Both the position numbers and the translations under genes were made by a program. A stretch of 64,000 nt of DNA. Source: Paracoccus caeni (GTDB lineage: Bacteria; Pseudomonadota; Alphaproteobacteria; Rhodobacterales; Rhodobacteraceae). Below, one piece after another: positions 10,794 through 20,446 of the stretch. The notes beneath the pieces were generated by a model, which had not been told where the DNA came from, did not search any database, and saw only the letters and a program-made list of their open reading frames with translations. How positions within the stretch are numbered: position 1 is the first letter of the stretch; every line of letters starts with the position of its first letter. The stretch lies in assembly GCF_016629665.1 (NCBI RefSeq), contig NZ_JAEPRQ010000007.1:142538-206537 (forward strand), written 5' to 3'.

Positions 10794-12020
10794 ATGAAGA
10801 GACGGGTCATTCTGGCTGCAACGACCGCCATGATCGGCTGCGCGGCCTATGCGGAGGATCTTGAGGTCACGCATTGGTGGACCTCGGGCAGCGAGGCGGC
10901 GGCTGTGGCGGAATTTGCCAAGGCCTTCGATGCCACCGGCAACAAATGGGTCGATGGTGCGATTGCAGGTTCGGGCGGCGTGGCGCGTCCGGTCATGGTC
11001 AGCCGGATCACCGGCGGCGATCCGATGGCCGCGACGCAGTTCAATCACGGCCAACAGGCGCAGGAACTGGTCGAGGCCGGTCTGATGCGGTCGCTGGAAA
11101 GCGTTGCCTCGGCGGATGGCTGGCGCGATATCGTCCATCCCGCCTCGATCCTCGAAAGCTGCGAGATCGACGGAGAGATTTACTGCGTGCCGGTGAATAT
11201 CCACTCTCAACTGTGGCTGTGGCTGTCGAACGATGCGTTCGAGACGGCGGGGGTCGCGGTGCCTAACAACTGGGATGAATTCGTTGCCGCTGGTCCGGCC
11301 TTGCGCGAGGCTGGCATTCAGCCGCTGGTGATCGGGCGGCAGCCGTGGCAGGCCTCGTTGGCATTCCAGACGATTGTTGCCTCGGTCGCGGGGCCTGAGG
11401 CCTATGGCAAGGTCTTCGGTGACAAGGATGCGGATGTCGTCAACGGTCCCGAGATGGAAAAGGCCTTTGCCGCACTGGCGACCGCGCGTGAGATGACTGC
11501 CGGATCGAATGTGCAGGAATGGAATCAGGCGACCACGCAAGTCATCAATGGTCAGGCCGGTGGGCAGATCATGGGTGACTGGGCGCAGGGCGAATTCGCC
11601 ATCGCCGAGCAGGTCGCGGGCGAGGATTACACCTGCCTGCCGGGTCTTGGTCTGGCCGACATCGTCTCGACCGGCGGCGACGCCTTCTATTTCCCGGCGA
11701 TCGACGATCCCGAAGTGACCGCCGCGCAGGAAGAGCTTGCCCGGGTGATGATCTCGCCCGAGGCGCAGGTGGCGTTCAACCTGAAGAAAGGCTCGATGCC
11801 GGTACGCGGCGATGTCAATCTGGACGCGGCGAATGAATGCATGCGCAAGGGGTTGGACATTCTGGCCAATGGCACCGTGGTTGCGGGGATCGATCAGATG
11901 CTGTCGCCCGACGCGGGCAACCAGCTTGCCGATCTGATGGTGCAGTTCTTCAACGAACCGGGCATGAGCGTCGATGACGTCAAGGCCAGCTTCATCGATA
12001 TTCTCGAATACGATAGCTGA
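10794..12020 (+). CDS. Carbohydrate ABC transporter substrate-binding protein (family 1)
   Basis: This 408-residue periplasmic binding protein carries the signal peptide MKRRVILAATTAMIGCAAYA before EDLEVTHWWTSGSEAAAV. That N-terminus resembles the glucose/mannose-type binding proteins of the GtsA group, and the family otherwise binds mono- and oligosaccharides. It is the first gene of a six-gene operon with two permeases, an ATPase, a TIM-barrel isomerase and a Gfo/Idh oxidoreductase. A strong hairpin follows the stop codon. The exact sugar is not determined by the sequence. Confidence 0.92.
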   Translation: MKRRVILAATTAMIGCAAYAEDLEVTHWWTSGSEAAAVAEFAKAFDATGNKWVDGAIAGSGGVARPVMVSRITGGDPMAATQFNHGQQAQELVEAGLMRSLESVASADGWRDIVHPASILESCEIDGEIYCVPVNIHSQLWLWLSNDAFETAGVAVPNNWDEFVAAGPALREAGIQPLVIGRQPWQASLAFQTIVASVAGPEAYGKVFGDKDADVVNGPEMEKAFAALATAREMTAGSNVQEWNQATTQVINGQAGGQIMGDWAQGEFAIAEQVAGEDYTCLPGLGLADIVSTGGDAFYFPAIDDPEVTAAQEELARVMISPEAQVAFNLKKGSMPVRGDVNLDAANECMRKGLDILANGTVVAGIDQMLSPDAGNQLADLMVQFFNEPGMSVDDVKASFIDILEYDS

Positions 12021-12028
12021 TCCGGTAT

Positions 12029-12052
12029 CGCAGGCGGCCCGCGCCGCCTGCG
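12029..12052 (+). promoter_or_regulatory. Intercistronic hairpin after the binding-protein gene
   Basis: CGCAGGCGGC (12029-12038) and GCCGCCTGCG (12043-12052) form a perfect 10-bp stem with a four-base loop and no following T run. It lies between the binding-protein and first permease genes. Such hairpins in ABC operons usually stabilise the upstream message or lower read-through, so that binding protein is made in excess over membrane subunits. Confidence 0.6.
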
Positions 12053-12077
12053 CCTGTCACCCAATCGGTAAAATCTC

Positions 12078-12980
12078 ATGGCACAATCAAACGTCTCGGG
12101 GCGACCGTTCCGGCTGTTTCGGAATCTGAACGCCAAGATCGCCGCAATTCCGATGATCCTGACGGCGCTGGTGATCTTTGTCGGCTTCTCGCTGTGGACG
12201 GTGGTTTATTCCTTCACCAAATCCGGCCTGCTGCCGCGTCAGGATTTCGTCGGGCTGATGCAGTATGAACGACTGTGGAGCAATACGAAGTGGCTGATTT
12301 CGATCCAGAACCTGCTGATCTTCGGGATCTGCATGCTGGTATTTTCGTTCGTGATCGGCTTCGTTCTGGCCTGCCTGATGGATCAGAAAATCCGCTTCGA
12401 AGGCGTCTTTCGGACCATCCTGCTATATCCATTCGCGCTGAGCTTCGTGGTCACCGGCGTCGTCTGGCAATGGCTGCTGAACCCCGATCTGGGCATCCAA
12501 TCGGTGATGCGCGGCTTTGGCTGGGAAAGTTTTGCCTTCGATCCGCTGAACAACAGCCGCATCGTCATGTTCGGCGTGGTCATCGCGGCTTTGTGGCAGG
12601 GGACCGGCTTTGTCATGGTGCTGCTGCTGGCAGGCCTGCGCGGGATCGATGACGAAATCTGGAAGGCGACCCGGATCGACGGCATCCCGACATGGAAGAC
12701 CTATCTGTTCGTGGTCGTGCCGATGCTGCGGCCGGTGATGGTCACAACGCTGGTCATCGTCACCGCAGGCATCGTCAAGGTTTATGACCTCGTTGTGGCC
12801 CAGACCAATGGCGGCCCCGGCGTCTCGTCCGAGGTGCCCGCGAAATATGTCTATGACCAGATGTTTCTGAACCAGAACCTCGGGCAGGGCTTCGCGGCCT
12901 CGACGATGATGCTGATCACCGTGGCGATCATCATCATCCCCTGGGCCTATCTGGAATTCGGAGGGCGTAAACGTGGTTGA
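12078..12980 (+). CDS. Sugar ABC transporter permease 1 (MalF-like)
   Basis: This is an inner-membrane permease of 300 residues with six hydrophobic segments. The EAA loop that contacts the ATPase is visible as DEIWKATRIDGIPTWKTYLFVVVPMLRP. It pairs with the MalG-like permease that overlaps its 3' end by 8 bases. Together they form the pore for the family 1 binding protein upstream. Confidence 0.93.
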   Translation: MAQSNVSGRPFRLFRNLNAKIAAIPMILTALVIFVGFSLWTVVYSFTKSGLLPRQDFVGLMQYERLWSNTKWLISIQNLLIFGICMLVFSFVIGFVLACLMDQKIRFEGVFRTILLYPFALSFVVTGVVWQWLLNPDLGIQSVMRGFGWESFAFDPLNNSRIVMFGVVIAALWQGTGFVMVLLLAGLRGIDDEIWKATRIDGIPTWKTYLFVVVPMLRPVMVTTLVIVTAGIVKVYDLVVAQTNGGPGVSSEVPAKYVYDQMFLNQNLGQGFAASTMMLITVAIIIIPWAYLEFGGRKRG

Positions 12981-13869
12981 CCTGACCCTGGACGGCCCGC
13001 GCGGGCCGAAACCCCGCCGCGCGATCTCTGGCCGCAACATCATGATCTACGGCACGCTGATCGTGGTGGCGCTCTATTACCTGATCCCGCTTTACGTGAT
13101 GGTGGTGACCTCGCTGAAGGGCCTGCCCGAGATCCGGATGGGCAATATCTTCGCCCCGCCGGTCGAGATCACCTTCGAGCCCTGGGTGAAAGCCTGGTCC
13201 GAAGCCTGTACCGGGCTGAACTGTGACGGGTTGCAGCGTGGCTTCTGGAACTCGGTCAGGATCACCGTGCCCTCGGTGATCGTCTCGATCCTGATCGCCT
13301 CGATCAACGGCTACGCGCTGGCCAACTGGCGCTTCAAGGGGGCGGAGCTGTTCTTCGCCATCCTGATGATCGGCGCGTTCATCCCCTATCAGGTGATGCT
13401 CTATCCGATGGTGATCTTGCTGCGGGAACTGGGCCTTTACGGATCGCTGACCGGGCTGGTGCTGGTCCATACCGTCTTCGGCATGCCGATCCTGACGCTG
13501 CTGTTTCGCAACTATTTCGCCACCCTGCCGGATGAGCTGTTCAAGGCGGCCCGCGTCGATGGCACCGGCTTCTGGGGCATCTATTTCCGTATCATGCTGC
13601 CTTTGTCGCTGCCGATCTTCGTGGTGGCGGTGATCCTGCAAGTCACGGGAATCTGGAACGATTTCCTGTTCGGCGTGGTCTATACCCGCCCGCAATACTA
13701 TCCGATGACCGTGCAGTTGAACAACATCGTCAACACCACCACCGGGGTCAAGGAATACAACGTCAACATGGCCGCGACGATCCTGACCGGGCTGGTGCCG
13801 CTGGTGATCTATTTCGTCTCGGGAAGGCTTTTCGTGCGCGGCATCGCCGCAGGCGCGGTGAAAGGATAA
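12973..13869 (+). CDS. Sugar ABC transporter permease 2 (MalG-like)
   Basis: This 298-residue inner-membrane protein has about six hydrophobic segments and the EAA motif DELFKAARVDGTGFWGIYFRIMLPLSLP. The start is a GTG at 12973 inside the end of the first permease gene, so translation is probably coupled. It is the second transmembrane half of the importer. Confidence 0.93.
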   Translation: MVDLTLDGPRGPKPRRAISGRNIMIYGTLIVVALYYLIPLYVMVVTSLKGLPEIRMGNIFAPPVEITFEPWVKAWSEACTGLNCDGLQRGFWNSVRITVPSVIVSILIASINGYALANWRFKGAELFFAILMIGAFIPYQVMLYPMVILLRELGLYGSLTGLVLVHTVFGMPILTLLFRNYFATLPDELFKAARVDGTGFWGIYFRIMLPLSLPIFVVAVILQVTGIWNDFLFGVVYTRPQYYPMTVQLNNIVNTTTGVKEYNVNMAATILTGLVPLVIYFVSGRLFVRGIAAGAVKG

Positions 13870-13872
13870 TCC

Positions 13873-14943
13873 ATGACAGAAGCAACCTCACAGCCGTCAC
13901 TGGCGATCCACAATCTGCAACTGTCATTCGGCGCCGTGCAGGTGCTGGAAGACGTGAACATGCAGATCATGCCGGGCGAGTTCGTCGTCCTGCTGGGCGG
14001 GTCAGGCTCGGGCAAATCCACGATCCTGAACTGTATCGCCGGGCTGCTGGATATCTCGGACGGGCAGATCTTCATCAATGGCCGCAACGTGACGTGGGAG
14101 GAACCCAAGGATCGCGGCATTGGCATGGTGTTTCAATCCTACGCACTTTACCCGCAGATGAGCGTGCGCGGCAATCTGGCCTTCGGGCTGAAGAATGCCC
14201 GCCTGCCGCGACAGGAGATCGCCAGCCGCATTGCCCGCGCCGCCGAGATCCTGCAGATCGGCGATTATCTGGACCGCAAGCCCGCCGCCTTGTCGGGCGG
14301 GCAACGGCAGCGCGTGGCGATTGGTCGGGCGCTGGTCCGCGATGTGGATGTGTTCCTGTTCGATGAACCGCTGTCGAACCTCGACGCCAAGCTGCGCGCC
14401 GAATTGCGGGTCGAGATCAAGCGCCTGCACGAGACGCTGGGCAATACCATGGTCTATGTCACCCATGACCAGATCGAGGCGATGACCCTTGCCGACCGGA
14501 TCGCGCTGCTGCGCAACGGGGTGATCCAGCAATTCGCCTCGCCCGACGAGATCTACCGCAAGCCGGTCAATCTTTACGTCGCGGGCTTCATCGGCTCGCC
14601 GTCGATGAACTTCCTGAAGGGAGAGATCGCCGGCGATAGCTTCCGCTTCAATGGCCGCGGGGTCTCGCTTGCCGGATATGACGGCGATCTGAGCGACGGC
14701 CCGGCTATCCTTGGCATCCGGCCCGAGCATGTGACGCTAAGCGATCAGCCCGATCTGGAGGCGCAGGTCGAGCTGCAAGAGCATATGGGCGCGGAAAGCG
14801 TGACCTATCTGCGGCTCGATGGTCAGCGCTTCGCGATCCGCGCCCCCGATGAGCGTCGCCATGTCATCGGCACCACGCTGGGCCTTCGTTTCGACATGAC
14901 CCGTGCGTCGCTTTTCGACCCCCGAACCGAACTTCGGCTTTGA
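13873..14943 (+). CDS. Sugar ABC transporter ATP-binding protein (UgpC/MsmK type)
   Basis: This 356-residue ATPase energises the sugar importer. It shows Walker A GGSGSGKST at 42-50, the Q-loop glutamine near residue 88, the signature LSGGQRQRVAIGRAL from residue 140 and Walker B FLFDEP at 161-166. A C-terminal TOBE-type regulatory region is indicated by the GIRPEHVTL block. It starts 3 bases after the second permease gene. ATPases of this type are sometimes shared among several sugar importers. Confidence 0.95.
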   Translation: MTEATSQPSLAIHNLQLSFGAVQVLEDVNMQIMPGEFVVLLGGSGSGKSTILNCIAGLLDISDGQIFINGRNVTWEEPKDRGIGMVFQSYALYPQMSVRGNLAFGLKNARLPRQEIASRIARAAEILQIGDYLDRKPAALSGGQRQRVAIGRALVRDVDVFLFDEPLSNLDAKLRAELRVEIKRLHETLGNTMVYVTHDQIEAMTLADRIALLRNGVIQQFASPDEIYRKPVNLYVAGFIGSPSMNFLKGEIAGDSFRFNGRGVSLAGYDGDLSDGPAILGIRPEHVTLSDQPDLEAQVELQEHMGAESVTYLRLDGQRFAIRAPDERRHVIGTTLGLRFDMTRASLFDPRTELRL

Positions 14944-14953
14944 AGGAAATACC

Positions 14954-15706
14954 ATGCCCGTTCTCTCTTATCAGCTTTATTCCTCCCGCAACTTCAACGA
15001 TGTGCAACAGACCTGCGCGATGCTTGCCGCGCTTGGTTACGAGGCGGTCGAGGCCTATGGCGGCCTGCTGAACGATCCCGAGGCGCTGGTGCAGGCGGTC
15101 ACCTCCAGCGGGCTGGCGCTGCCCAGCACCCATGTCAATCTGACCGATCTGGAAGCCGATCCCGACAGGTTCATTCATCTGGCGGGCAGGCTGGGGATCG
15201 GGACGCTTTACGTGCCCCATATCGCCGCCGATCAGCGCCCGACCGGCGGTGATGGCTGGCGCGCATTCGGTGCGCGGCTGGACCGTGCCGGTGCGCCCTT
15301 GCGCAAGGCGGGGTTGGGCTTTGGCTGGCACAATCATGACTTCGAATTCGTCGCTGAAGACGATGGCACCATTCCGATGCAGGCGATCCTTGAAGGCGGC
15401 CCCGATCTGGAATGGGAGGCCGATATCGCATGGATCGTTCGCGGCGGCGGCGATCCCTTTGACTGGCTGGCCCGTTACGCGGACCGCATCACCGCCGCGC
15501 ATGTGAAGGACATCGCGCCCAGTGGTGAAAAGCTGGACGAGGACGGCTGGTCCGATCCCGGCACCGGCACGATGGACTGGGCCGCGCTTTACGAGGCGCT
15601 GCGCGGCACCCGCGCCAAGGTGCTGGTGATGGAACATGACAATCCCTCGGACGACGAACGCTTTGCCAAGGCAGGCGTGGCGCTGCATGCGACACAGGAA
15701 GGCTAA
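14954..15706 (+). CDS. Sugar phosphate isomerase/epimerase-like TIM-barrel protein
   Basis: This 250-residue protein belongs to the xylose-isomerase-like TIM barrel (AP endonuclease 2) superfamily. Typical blocks are GWHNHDFEF, WEADIAWIVRGG, HVKDI and the C-terminal EHDNPSDD, which supply metal-binding His, Asp and Glu residues. The ATG at 14954 follows an AAGGAA site, while an earlier start would overlap the ATPase gene. Paired with a Gfo/Idh oxidoreductase in the next gene, it probably isomerises or cleaves an oxidised sugar. The precise reaction is unknown. Confidence 0.82.
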   Translation: MPVLSYQLYSSRNFNDVQQTCAMLAALGYEAVEAYGGLLNDPEALVQAVTSSGLALPSTHVNLTDLEADPDRFIHLAGRLGIGTLYVPHIAADQRPTGGDGWRAFGARLDRAGAPLRKAGLGFGWHNHDFEFVAEDDGTIPMQAILEGGPDLEWEADIAWIVRGGGDPFDWLARYADRITAAHVKDIAPSGEKLDEDGWSDPGTGTMDWAALYEALRGTRAKVLVMEHDNPSDDERFAKAGVALHATQEG

Positions 15707-15707
15707 G

Positions 15708-16838
15708 ATGAGCGATCTGAATATTGGCATCATCGGCGCGGGCAATATCTCGAAAACCTATTTCGAGCTGTCACTGCTGTTCCGCGGCCTTCGCATCACC
15801 GCCGTTGCCGATCTGAACGCGGCTGCTGCTGCGGCGGCGGCCCAGACCTATGGCGTCACCGCGCTGACCTCGGATGCGATGCTGGCCGACCCCAAGATCG
15901 ACCTGATCGTCAACCTGACCATCCCCGCCGCGCATTTTGCGGTGGCGAAGGCGGCGTTGCTGGCGGGCAAGCATGTCTATTCCGAAAAGCCCTTCGTGCT
16001 GACGCTGGAAGAAGGGCAGGAGCTGGCCCGGATCGCGGCGGATCAGGGTCTGCGCGTCGGATCGGCCCCCGACACCTTCATGGGCGGCGTGCATCAGCAG
16101 GCCCGTGCGCTGATCGACGAGGGCGAGATCGGCACCGTCCACAGCGCCACCGCCCATGTCATGTCGGCAGGGATGGAGCATTGGCACCCGAACCCCGATT
16201 TCTTCTTCCTGCCGGGCGGCGGCCCGATCCTTGATCTTGGCCCCTATTACATCGCCGCCTTCGTCAACCTGCTGGGCCCGGTGGCGCGGGTGACCGCCCT
16301 GACCGGCAAGGCCAGCGAGGAACGCCTGATCACCTCCGAGCCGCGCGCCGGGGAACGTATCCCGGTGAAGACCCCGACGACGATCCATGCGCTGATGCAG
16401 TTTGCTTCGGGCGCGATGGTCACGCTGGGCGCGTCCTGGGATGTCCACGGCCACCGCCACGGCAATATCGAGATCTATGGCGGCGAGGGCAGCCTGATCA
16501 TCCCCGATCCGAACTTCTTCGGCGGCAGGCTGGAGATGGCAAAACGCGGCGGCACGCTGGACCCGGTCGCCGCATGGGATCACCCTTTCGGCATCCCGAA
16601 CCAGCAGCATGGCGACCAGCATCTTGCCAATTACCGCAGCGTCGGCCTTGCCGACATGGCCCGCGCCATCCGCGAGGGCGGCGACTTCGCCTGCGACCAG
16701 ACCCGTGCGCTGCATGTGATCGAGGTGATGACCGCAATCCTGCGCGCCGGTGAAACAGGGGAATGGATCACCTTGAAAACAACCTGCACACGGCCAGAAC
16801 CCGTTGGGCCAGAGATCGCGCAGGCCCTGTTGGCCTGA
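15708..16838 (+). CDS. Gfo/Idh/MocA-family sugar oxidoreductase
   Basis: This 376-residue NAD(P)-dependent dehydrogenase has the N-terminal nucleotide-binding motif GIIGAGNI at about 7-14, the catalytic lysine motif EKP at 92-94 and the C-terminal substrate domain with GGGPILDLGPYYI. Family members oxidise or reduce ring hydroxyls of sugars and inositols, often at C3. The start is one base after the stop of the isomerase gene. With the importer it suggests uptake of a sugar followed by oxidation and isomerisation, but the substrate is not known. Confidence 0.88.
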   Translation: MSDLNIGIIGAGNISKTYFELSLLFRGLRITAVADLNAAAAAAAAQTYGVTALTSDAMLADPKIDLIVNLTIPAAHFAVAKAALLAGKHVYSEKPFVLTLEEGQELARIAADQGLRVGSAPDTFMGGVHQQARALIDEGEIGTVHSATAHVMSAGMEHWHPNPDFFFLPGGGPILDLGPYYIAAFVNLLGPVARVTALTGKASEERLITSEPRAGERIPVKTPTTIHALMQFASGAMVTLGASWDVHGHRHGNIEIYGGEGSLIIPDPNFFGGRLEMAKRGGTLDPVAAWDHPFGIPNQQHGDQHLANYRSVGLADMARAIREGGDFACDQTRALHVIEVMTAILRAGETGEWITLKTTCTRPEPVGPEIAQALLA

Positions 16839-16942
16839 CACGAACATCCTTTACGCAGGGTCATGACTGGATTTGTCCGGCGATTTGCGGCCAATCTGCC
16901 GCAAGTCTCCGGCCATCATGCAGAAATCATGCGAGAAAACCC

Positions 16943-18034
16943 GTGTTCGCGCGACAAATCCTGATCCCGACGCTGCTTTGCCTTGCGCTTGCGGCCTGCT
17001 CTGCCCGGCCCCCGATCGAGACGCTTGCCCCGGTCGCGGTCCAGCCGCCCGCAGATGCCAAACTGGTGCAGATCTATGCCGCGACGACGCGGCAACGTCT
17101 GGCCGATCGGCCCTATGCTTTCGGTGCCGGACGCGCCGAGGGGCTCAGTTATGCCGCGTTTCAGATTTCCGTGCCTCCGGGCCATCAACCGGGCAAGATC
17201 GAATGGCCGGATGGTCCCCCGGACCCGCAGACGGATTTCGTCACCCTGCGGCAGCAGATCATGTCGCCCGCGGCCTTTGCCGACGCTTTGCGGGGCAAGG
17301 ATGCCGGGGTCTTCGTTCACGGCTATAACCACAGCTTTCAGGAAGCGCTGTTTCGCACCGCGCAGATGGGCGCCGACAGCCACCTGACCGCCAGCCCGAT
17401 TCTGTTCTCATGGCCGTCCGAAGGCAGCACCGCCGCCTATCTGGCCGACCGCGACGGCGTGGATTATTCGCGCGATGCGCTGACCGATCTGCTGACGGAA
17501 CTGGCGCGACAGCGCAGCGCGAATGGGCGTGTCGCCATTCTGGCGCATAGCATGGGCGCGCGGCTGACGATGGAGGCTTTGCGGCAATTGCGGTTGCAGG
17601 GCCGCGACGATGTTCTTGCGCGGTTGGACGTGGTGCTGGCCGCGCCCGATATCGATATCGACACCTTCCGCGAACAGGCCCGCGTCATCGGCCCGATGCA
17701 AGAGCCGATCACCGTGCTTGTCGCCTCGGATGACAAGGCGCTGGCGATCTCGGCGCGGGTGTCGTCGGGGCGGCAGCGGGTCGGGTCGATCGATATCCGC
17801 AACCCGCAGATCCGCCGCGCGATGGAACATTCGGGCATGCGGGTCATCGACATTTCCAGCATCCAGCCCGATCAATTCGCACATGACCGCTACATCGACC
17901 TGATCAGCCTTTATCCGCAGCTTGAGGCCACGCAAGGCGCAACCCCCGGCACCGGCATCCGGCGCGCGGGGGCGTTCATCTTTGACTCGGTCGGGATGAC
18001 CTTTGACAGCATCGGCAATGTGCTGGCCGATTGA
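16943..18034 (+). CDS. Lipoprotein alpha/beta hydrolase (DUF900 family)
   Basis: Starting at a GTG (16943), the protein has 363 residues and begins MFARQILIPTLLCLALAACSARPP, a lipoprotein signal with a lipobox whose cysteine is residue 19. It should be anchored to the membrane. The body is an alpha/beta hydrolase of the DUF900 type, with the oxyanion-region block VFVHGYNHSFQEA and the nucleophile elbow LAHSMGAR carrying a serine. A longer reading frame exists upstream, but it overlaps the preceding gene and lacks a signal peptide. Substrate and role are unknown. Confidence 0.82.
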   Translation: MFARQILIPTLLCLALAACSARPPIETLAPVAVQPPADAKLVQIYAATTRQRLADRPYAFGAGRAEGLSYAAFQISVPPGHQPGKIEWPDGPPDPQTDFVTLRQQIMSPAAFADALRGKDAGVFVHGYNHSFQEALFRTAQMGADSHLTASPILFSWPSEGSTAAYLADRDGVDYSRDALTDLLTELARQRSANGRVAILAHSMGARLTMEALRQLRLQGRDDVLARLDVVLAAPDIDIDTFREQARVIGPMQEPITVLVASDDKALAISARVSSGRQRVGSIDIRNPQIRRAMEHSGMRVIDISSIQPDQFAHDRYIDLISLYPQLEATQGATPGTGIRRAGAFIFDSVGMTFDSIGNVLAD

Positions 18035-18049
18035 GGGCGGTATGGCTAT

Positions 18050-19684
18050 CTAGCCGCGACCTTCGCGTGCCACCTGTTGCAAGGCGGTGAAGGTGCGATA
18101 GCGCGCCTCGTGCAGTTTGGACCTCTCGCCCCGGTCGGGCCGATATTCATGCGACACGCTGGACATTGCGGCCATCGCCTGCGGCATATCGGCAAACCGA
18201 CCCGCAGCAACGGCGCCAAGAATGGCAGAGCCAAGCAGAACGGGTTCCTCGGCAACGCTGGCCACGACCGGCTTGCCGGTGCCGTCCGCCAGCAATTGCC
18301 GCACGATATCCTGCTGCCCTGCACCGCCCGAGATCATGATCCGGTCAATCGGCGCGCCGGCCTTGTCCTGCGTCTCGATGATCTGGCGCAGCCCATAGGC
18401 GATGCCGCAAAGACCCGCGATATATAGCGCGACAAGGCCGTTCACGTCACGATCCATGCCCAAACCGGCGATAATCGCGCGGGCATGGGGATCGGCAAAG
18501 GGCGCGCGGTTGCCCAGAAATTCCGGCACCACATGCAGACCGCGTGCCAGTTCAACTGCGTCCGAGTGGCTGGCGATCTTTTCGGCGGCGCGTTCCGCCA
18601 GCCAGACGGGCAGGGGTTTGCCTTCGGATGCAGCGATGGCCTCGGCCTCGGATGCGGCGGGGTGGAACAGCAGCAATTGCTCGATTGCGGCCCCGGCGGC
18701 GGATTGGCCGCCTTCGTTCAGCCACATGCCGGGAACCATCGCCTGAAAATACGGCCCCCAGACACCCGGCACGAAGACCGGATCGGAAGTGGTGGTCATC
18801 GTGCAGGACGAGGTGCCGAAAACATAGCCCAGATTGCTTTGCGGCGTCCCTTCGGCCCCGACCGTGCCGATCCCGCCTGCATGCGCGTCAATCAGCCCCG
18901 CCGCGACCGGGATGCCGGGGGACAGTCCCAACTCGGCCGCTGCCGTTTCGGTCAGGCCGTTGCCCAAAGGCGTACCGGGGGCGACGATTTTCTGGCCGAT
19001 GCGGCGGAAATCCTCATCGGCAAGCTCGTTCAGGCCGATGGTGCGGAAATAATCCGGGTCCCACCGATCCTCATGCGCCAGATAGGTCCATTTGCAGGTC
19101 ACCGTGCAGCTTGAGCGGGTCAGATCGCCGGTGGCCTTCCAGCCAAGGAAATCCGCCAGATCCATGAACTGCCATGTCCGGGCATAGGTATCCGGCAGCT
19201 TTTCCTTCAGCCACAGGATTTTCGGCGTCTCCATCTCGGGCGAGATGACACCGCCCACATATTGCAGCACCGGATGGTTGGTCGCGTTGATGCGTGTCGC
19301 CTGATCGACAGCGCGGTGATCCATCCAGACGATGATATTGCGCTGCGGATCGCCCGAGTGGCTGACGCTTAACGGTACGCCACCCTCGCCCAGCACCACC
19401 AGCGAGCAGGTGGCATCAAAGCCGATGCCCTGCACCGCGGTCGCATCGACGCCTGCGCTGGCAATCGTCTCGCGGACGGATGCACAGATCGCGGTCCAGA
19501 TATCGTCGCTTGATTGCTCCGCGATCTCGCCATGCTCGCGCCACATGAGGATATCGCGCTTGGCAGAGGCCAGCATCATCCCCGCAGCATCGAAAAGCCC
19601 CGCCCGCGCCGAGCCGGTCCCGACATCGATCCCAAGGAAAAACGGGCCGGTCCTGTCTGTGGTCGCGTTCGGTTCTTCACTCAT
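18050..19684 (-). CDS. FGGY-family pentulose kinase, probable D-ribulokinase
   Basis: This 544-residue FGGY kinase phosphorylates a ketopentose. It shows the phosphate-binding block GIDVGTGSARAGLFD at the N-terminus, VWMDHRA, and a C-terminal GGAGQQDIVRQLLADG ATP-site block. Neighbouring ribitol dehydrogenase makes D-ribulose from ribitol, so D-ribulose to D-ribulose 5-phosphate is the likely step; the product enters the pentose phosphate pathway. The ATG at 19684 is preferred over a TTG at 19699. It is the last gene of the ribitol operon. Confidence 0.85.
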   Translation of the reverse strand: MSEEPNATTDRTGPFFLGIDVGTGSARAGLFDAAGMMLASAKRDILMWREHGEIAEQSSDDIWTAICASVRETIASAGVDATAVQGIGFDATCSLVVLGEGGVPLSVSHSGDPQRNIIVWMDHRAVDQATRINATNHPVLQYVGGVISPEMETPKILWLKEKLPDTYARTWQFMDLADFLGWKATGDLTRSSCTVTCKWTYLAHEDRWDPDYFRTIGLNELADEDFRRIGQKIVAPGTPLGNGLTETAAAELGLSPGIPVAAGLIDAHAGGIGTVGAEGTPQSNLGYVFGTSSCTMTTTSDPVFVPGVWGPYFQAMVPGMWLNEGGQSAAGAAIEQLLLFHPAASEAEAIAASEGKPLPVWLAERAAEKIASHSDAVELARGLHVVPEFLGNRAPFADPHARAIIAGLGMDRDVNGLVALYIAGLCGIAYGLRQIIETQDKAGAPIDRIMISGGAGQQDIVRQLLADGTGKPVVASVAEEPVLLGSAILGAVAAGRFADMPQAMAAMSSVSHEYRPDRGERSKLHEARYRTFTALQQVAREGRG

Positions 19685-19701
19685 GTTCTCGCCCGTCAAA
19701 T

Positions 19702-20430
19702 TTACAGATCAACGCTGTTCGGCAGGATCACCAGATCGCGGATCACCACATTCCGGGGCCGGGTCAGCATGAACAGCACCGCAGCCGACACTTCCTCGGG
19801 CTGCATCAGCGAACCGTTTGCCAGCGCTTCCTCCATCTTCGCCTTGGGCCAGTCATCCAGCAGCGCCGTCACCACCGGGCCGGGCAGAACTGCGCCCATG
19901 CGGATGCCGTGTTGCGAAACCTGCCGCCGTGTCGCGTGCAGGAAAGCCTGAACCGCGAATTTCGAGGCCGTATAGATCGGCTCCCACACCACCGGCACCA
20001 CCCCCGCAACGGAAGAGGTGAAGATGATATCGCCGGTCTTGCGCTCGATCATGCCGGGCAGAACGGCGCGGACGCTGCGAAAGGCCGCGTTGATGTTGAG
20101 GTTCAGCATCCGGTCCCATGCATCCGGGTCGCCCTCGGCTGCCGGGCCGCCGATATAGGCACCGGCATTGGCGTGGAAAATATCCACCGGCCCTGCAATA
20201 TCCTCGATCCTTGCGGCGATCCCATCGACCTGCGGACCGTCCAGCAGATCCGCGACCAGCGGCTTGGCGTTCGGGCCAAGTTCGGCGCAAAGCTGGTTCA
20301 GCCGATCCTCGGCCCGGTCGATCAGCACCACGGTCGCGCCCTCGTCCAGCAGCGCGCGGGCGCAGGCCAGACCGATCCCCGACGCGGCTCCGGTAATCGC
20401 CGCGACCTTGCCCTTCAGTTGATGTGCCAT
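19702..20430 (-). CDS. rbtD: Ribitol 2-dehydrogenase (short-chain dehydrogenase)
   Basis: This 242-residue SDR has the cofactor motif TGAASGIG at 13-20 and the catalytic set Ser139/140, Tyr153 and Lys157. The stretch [18 protein letters not shown], the region [23 protein letters not shown] and the ending [11 protein letters not shown] match my memory of Klebsiella-type ribitol dehydrogenases, which make D-ribulose from ribitol with NAD. The start MAHQLKGK at 20430 is preferred over an upstream in-frame start that overlaps the permease gene. Its place between the importer and the kinase genes supports ribitol catabolism. Confidence 0.88.
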   Translation of the reverse strand: MAHQLKGKVAAITGAASGIGLACARALLDEGATVVLIDRAEDRLNQLCAELGPNAKPLVADLLDGPQVDGIAARIEDIAGPVDIFHANAGAYIGGPAAEGDPDAWDRMLNLNINAAFRSVRAVLPGMIERKTGDIIFTSSVAGVVPVVWEPIYTASKFAVQAFLHATRRQVSQHGIRMGAVLPGPVVTALLDDWPKAKMEEALANGSLMQPEEVSAAVLFMLTRPRNVVIRDLVILPNSVDL

Positions 20431-20446
20431 GAGTTTTCCTTTTGAC

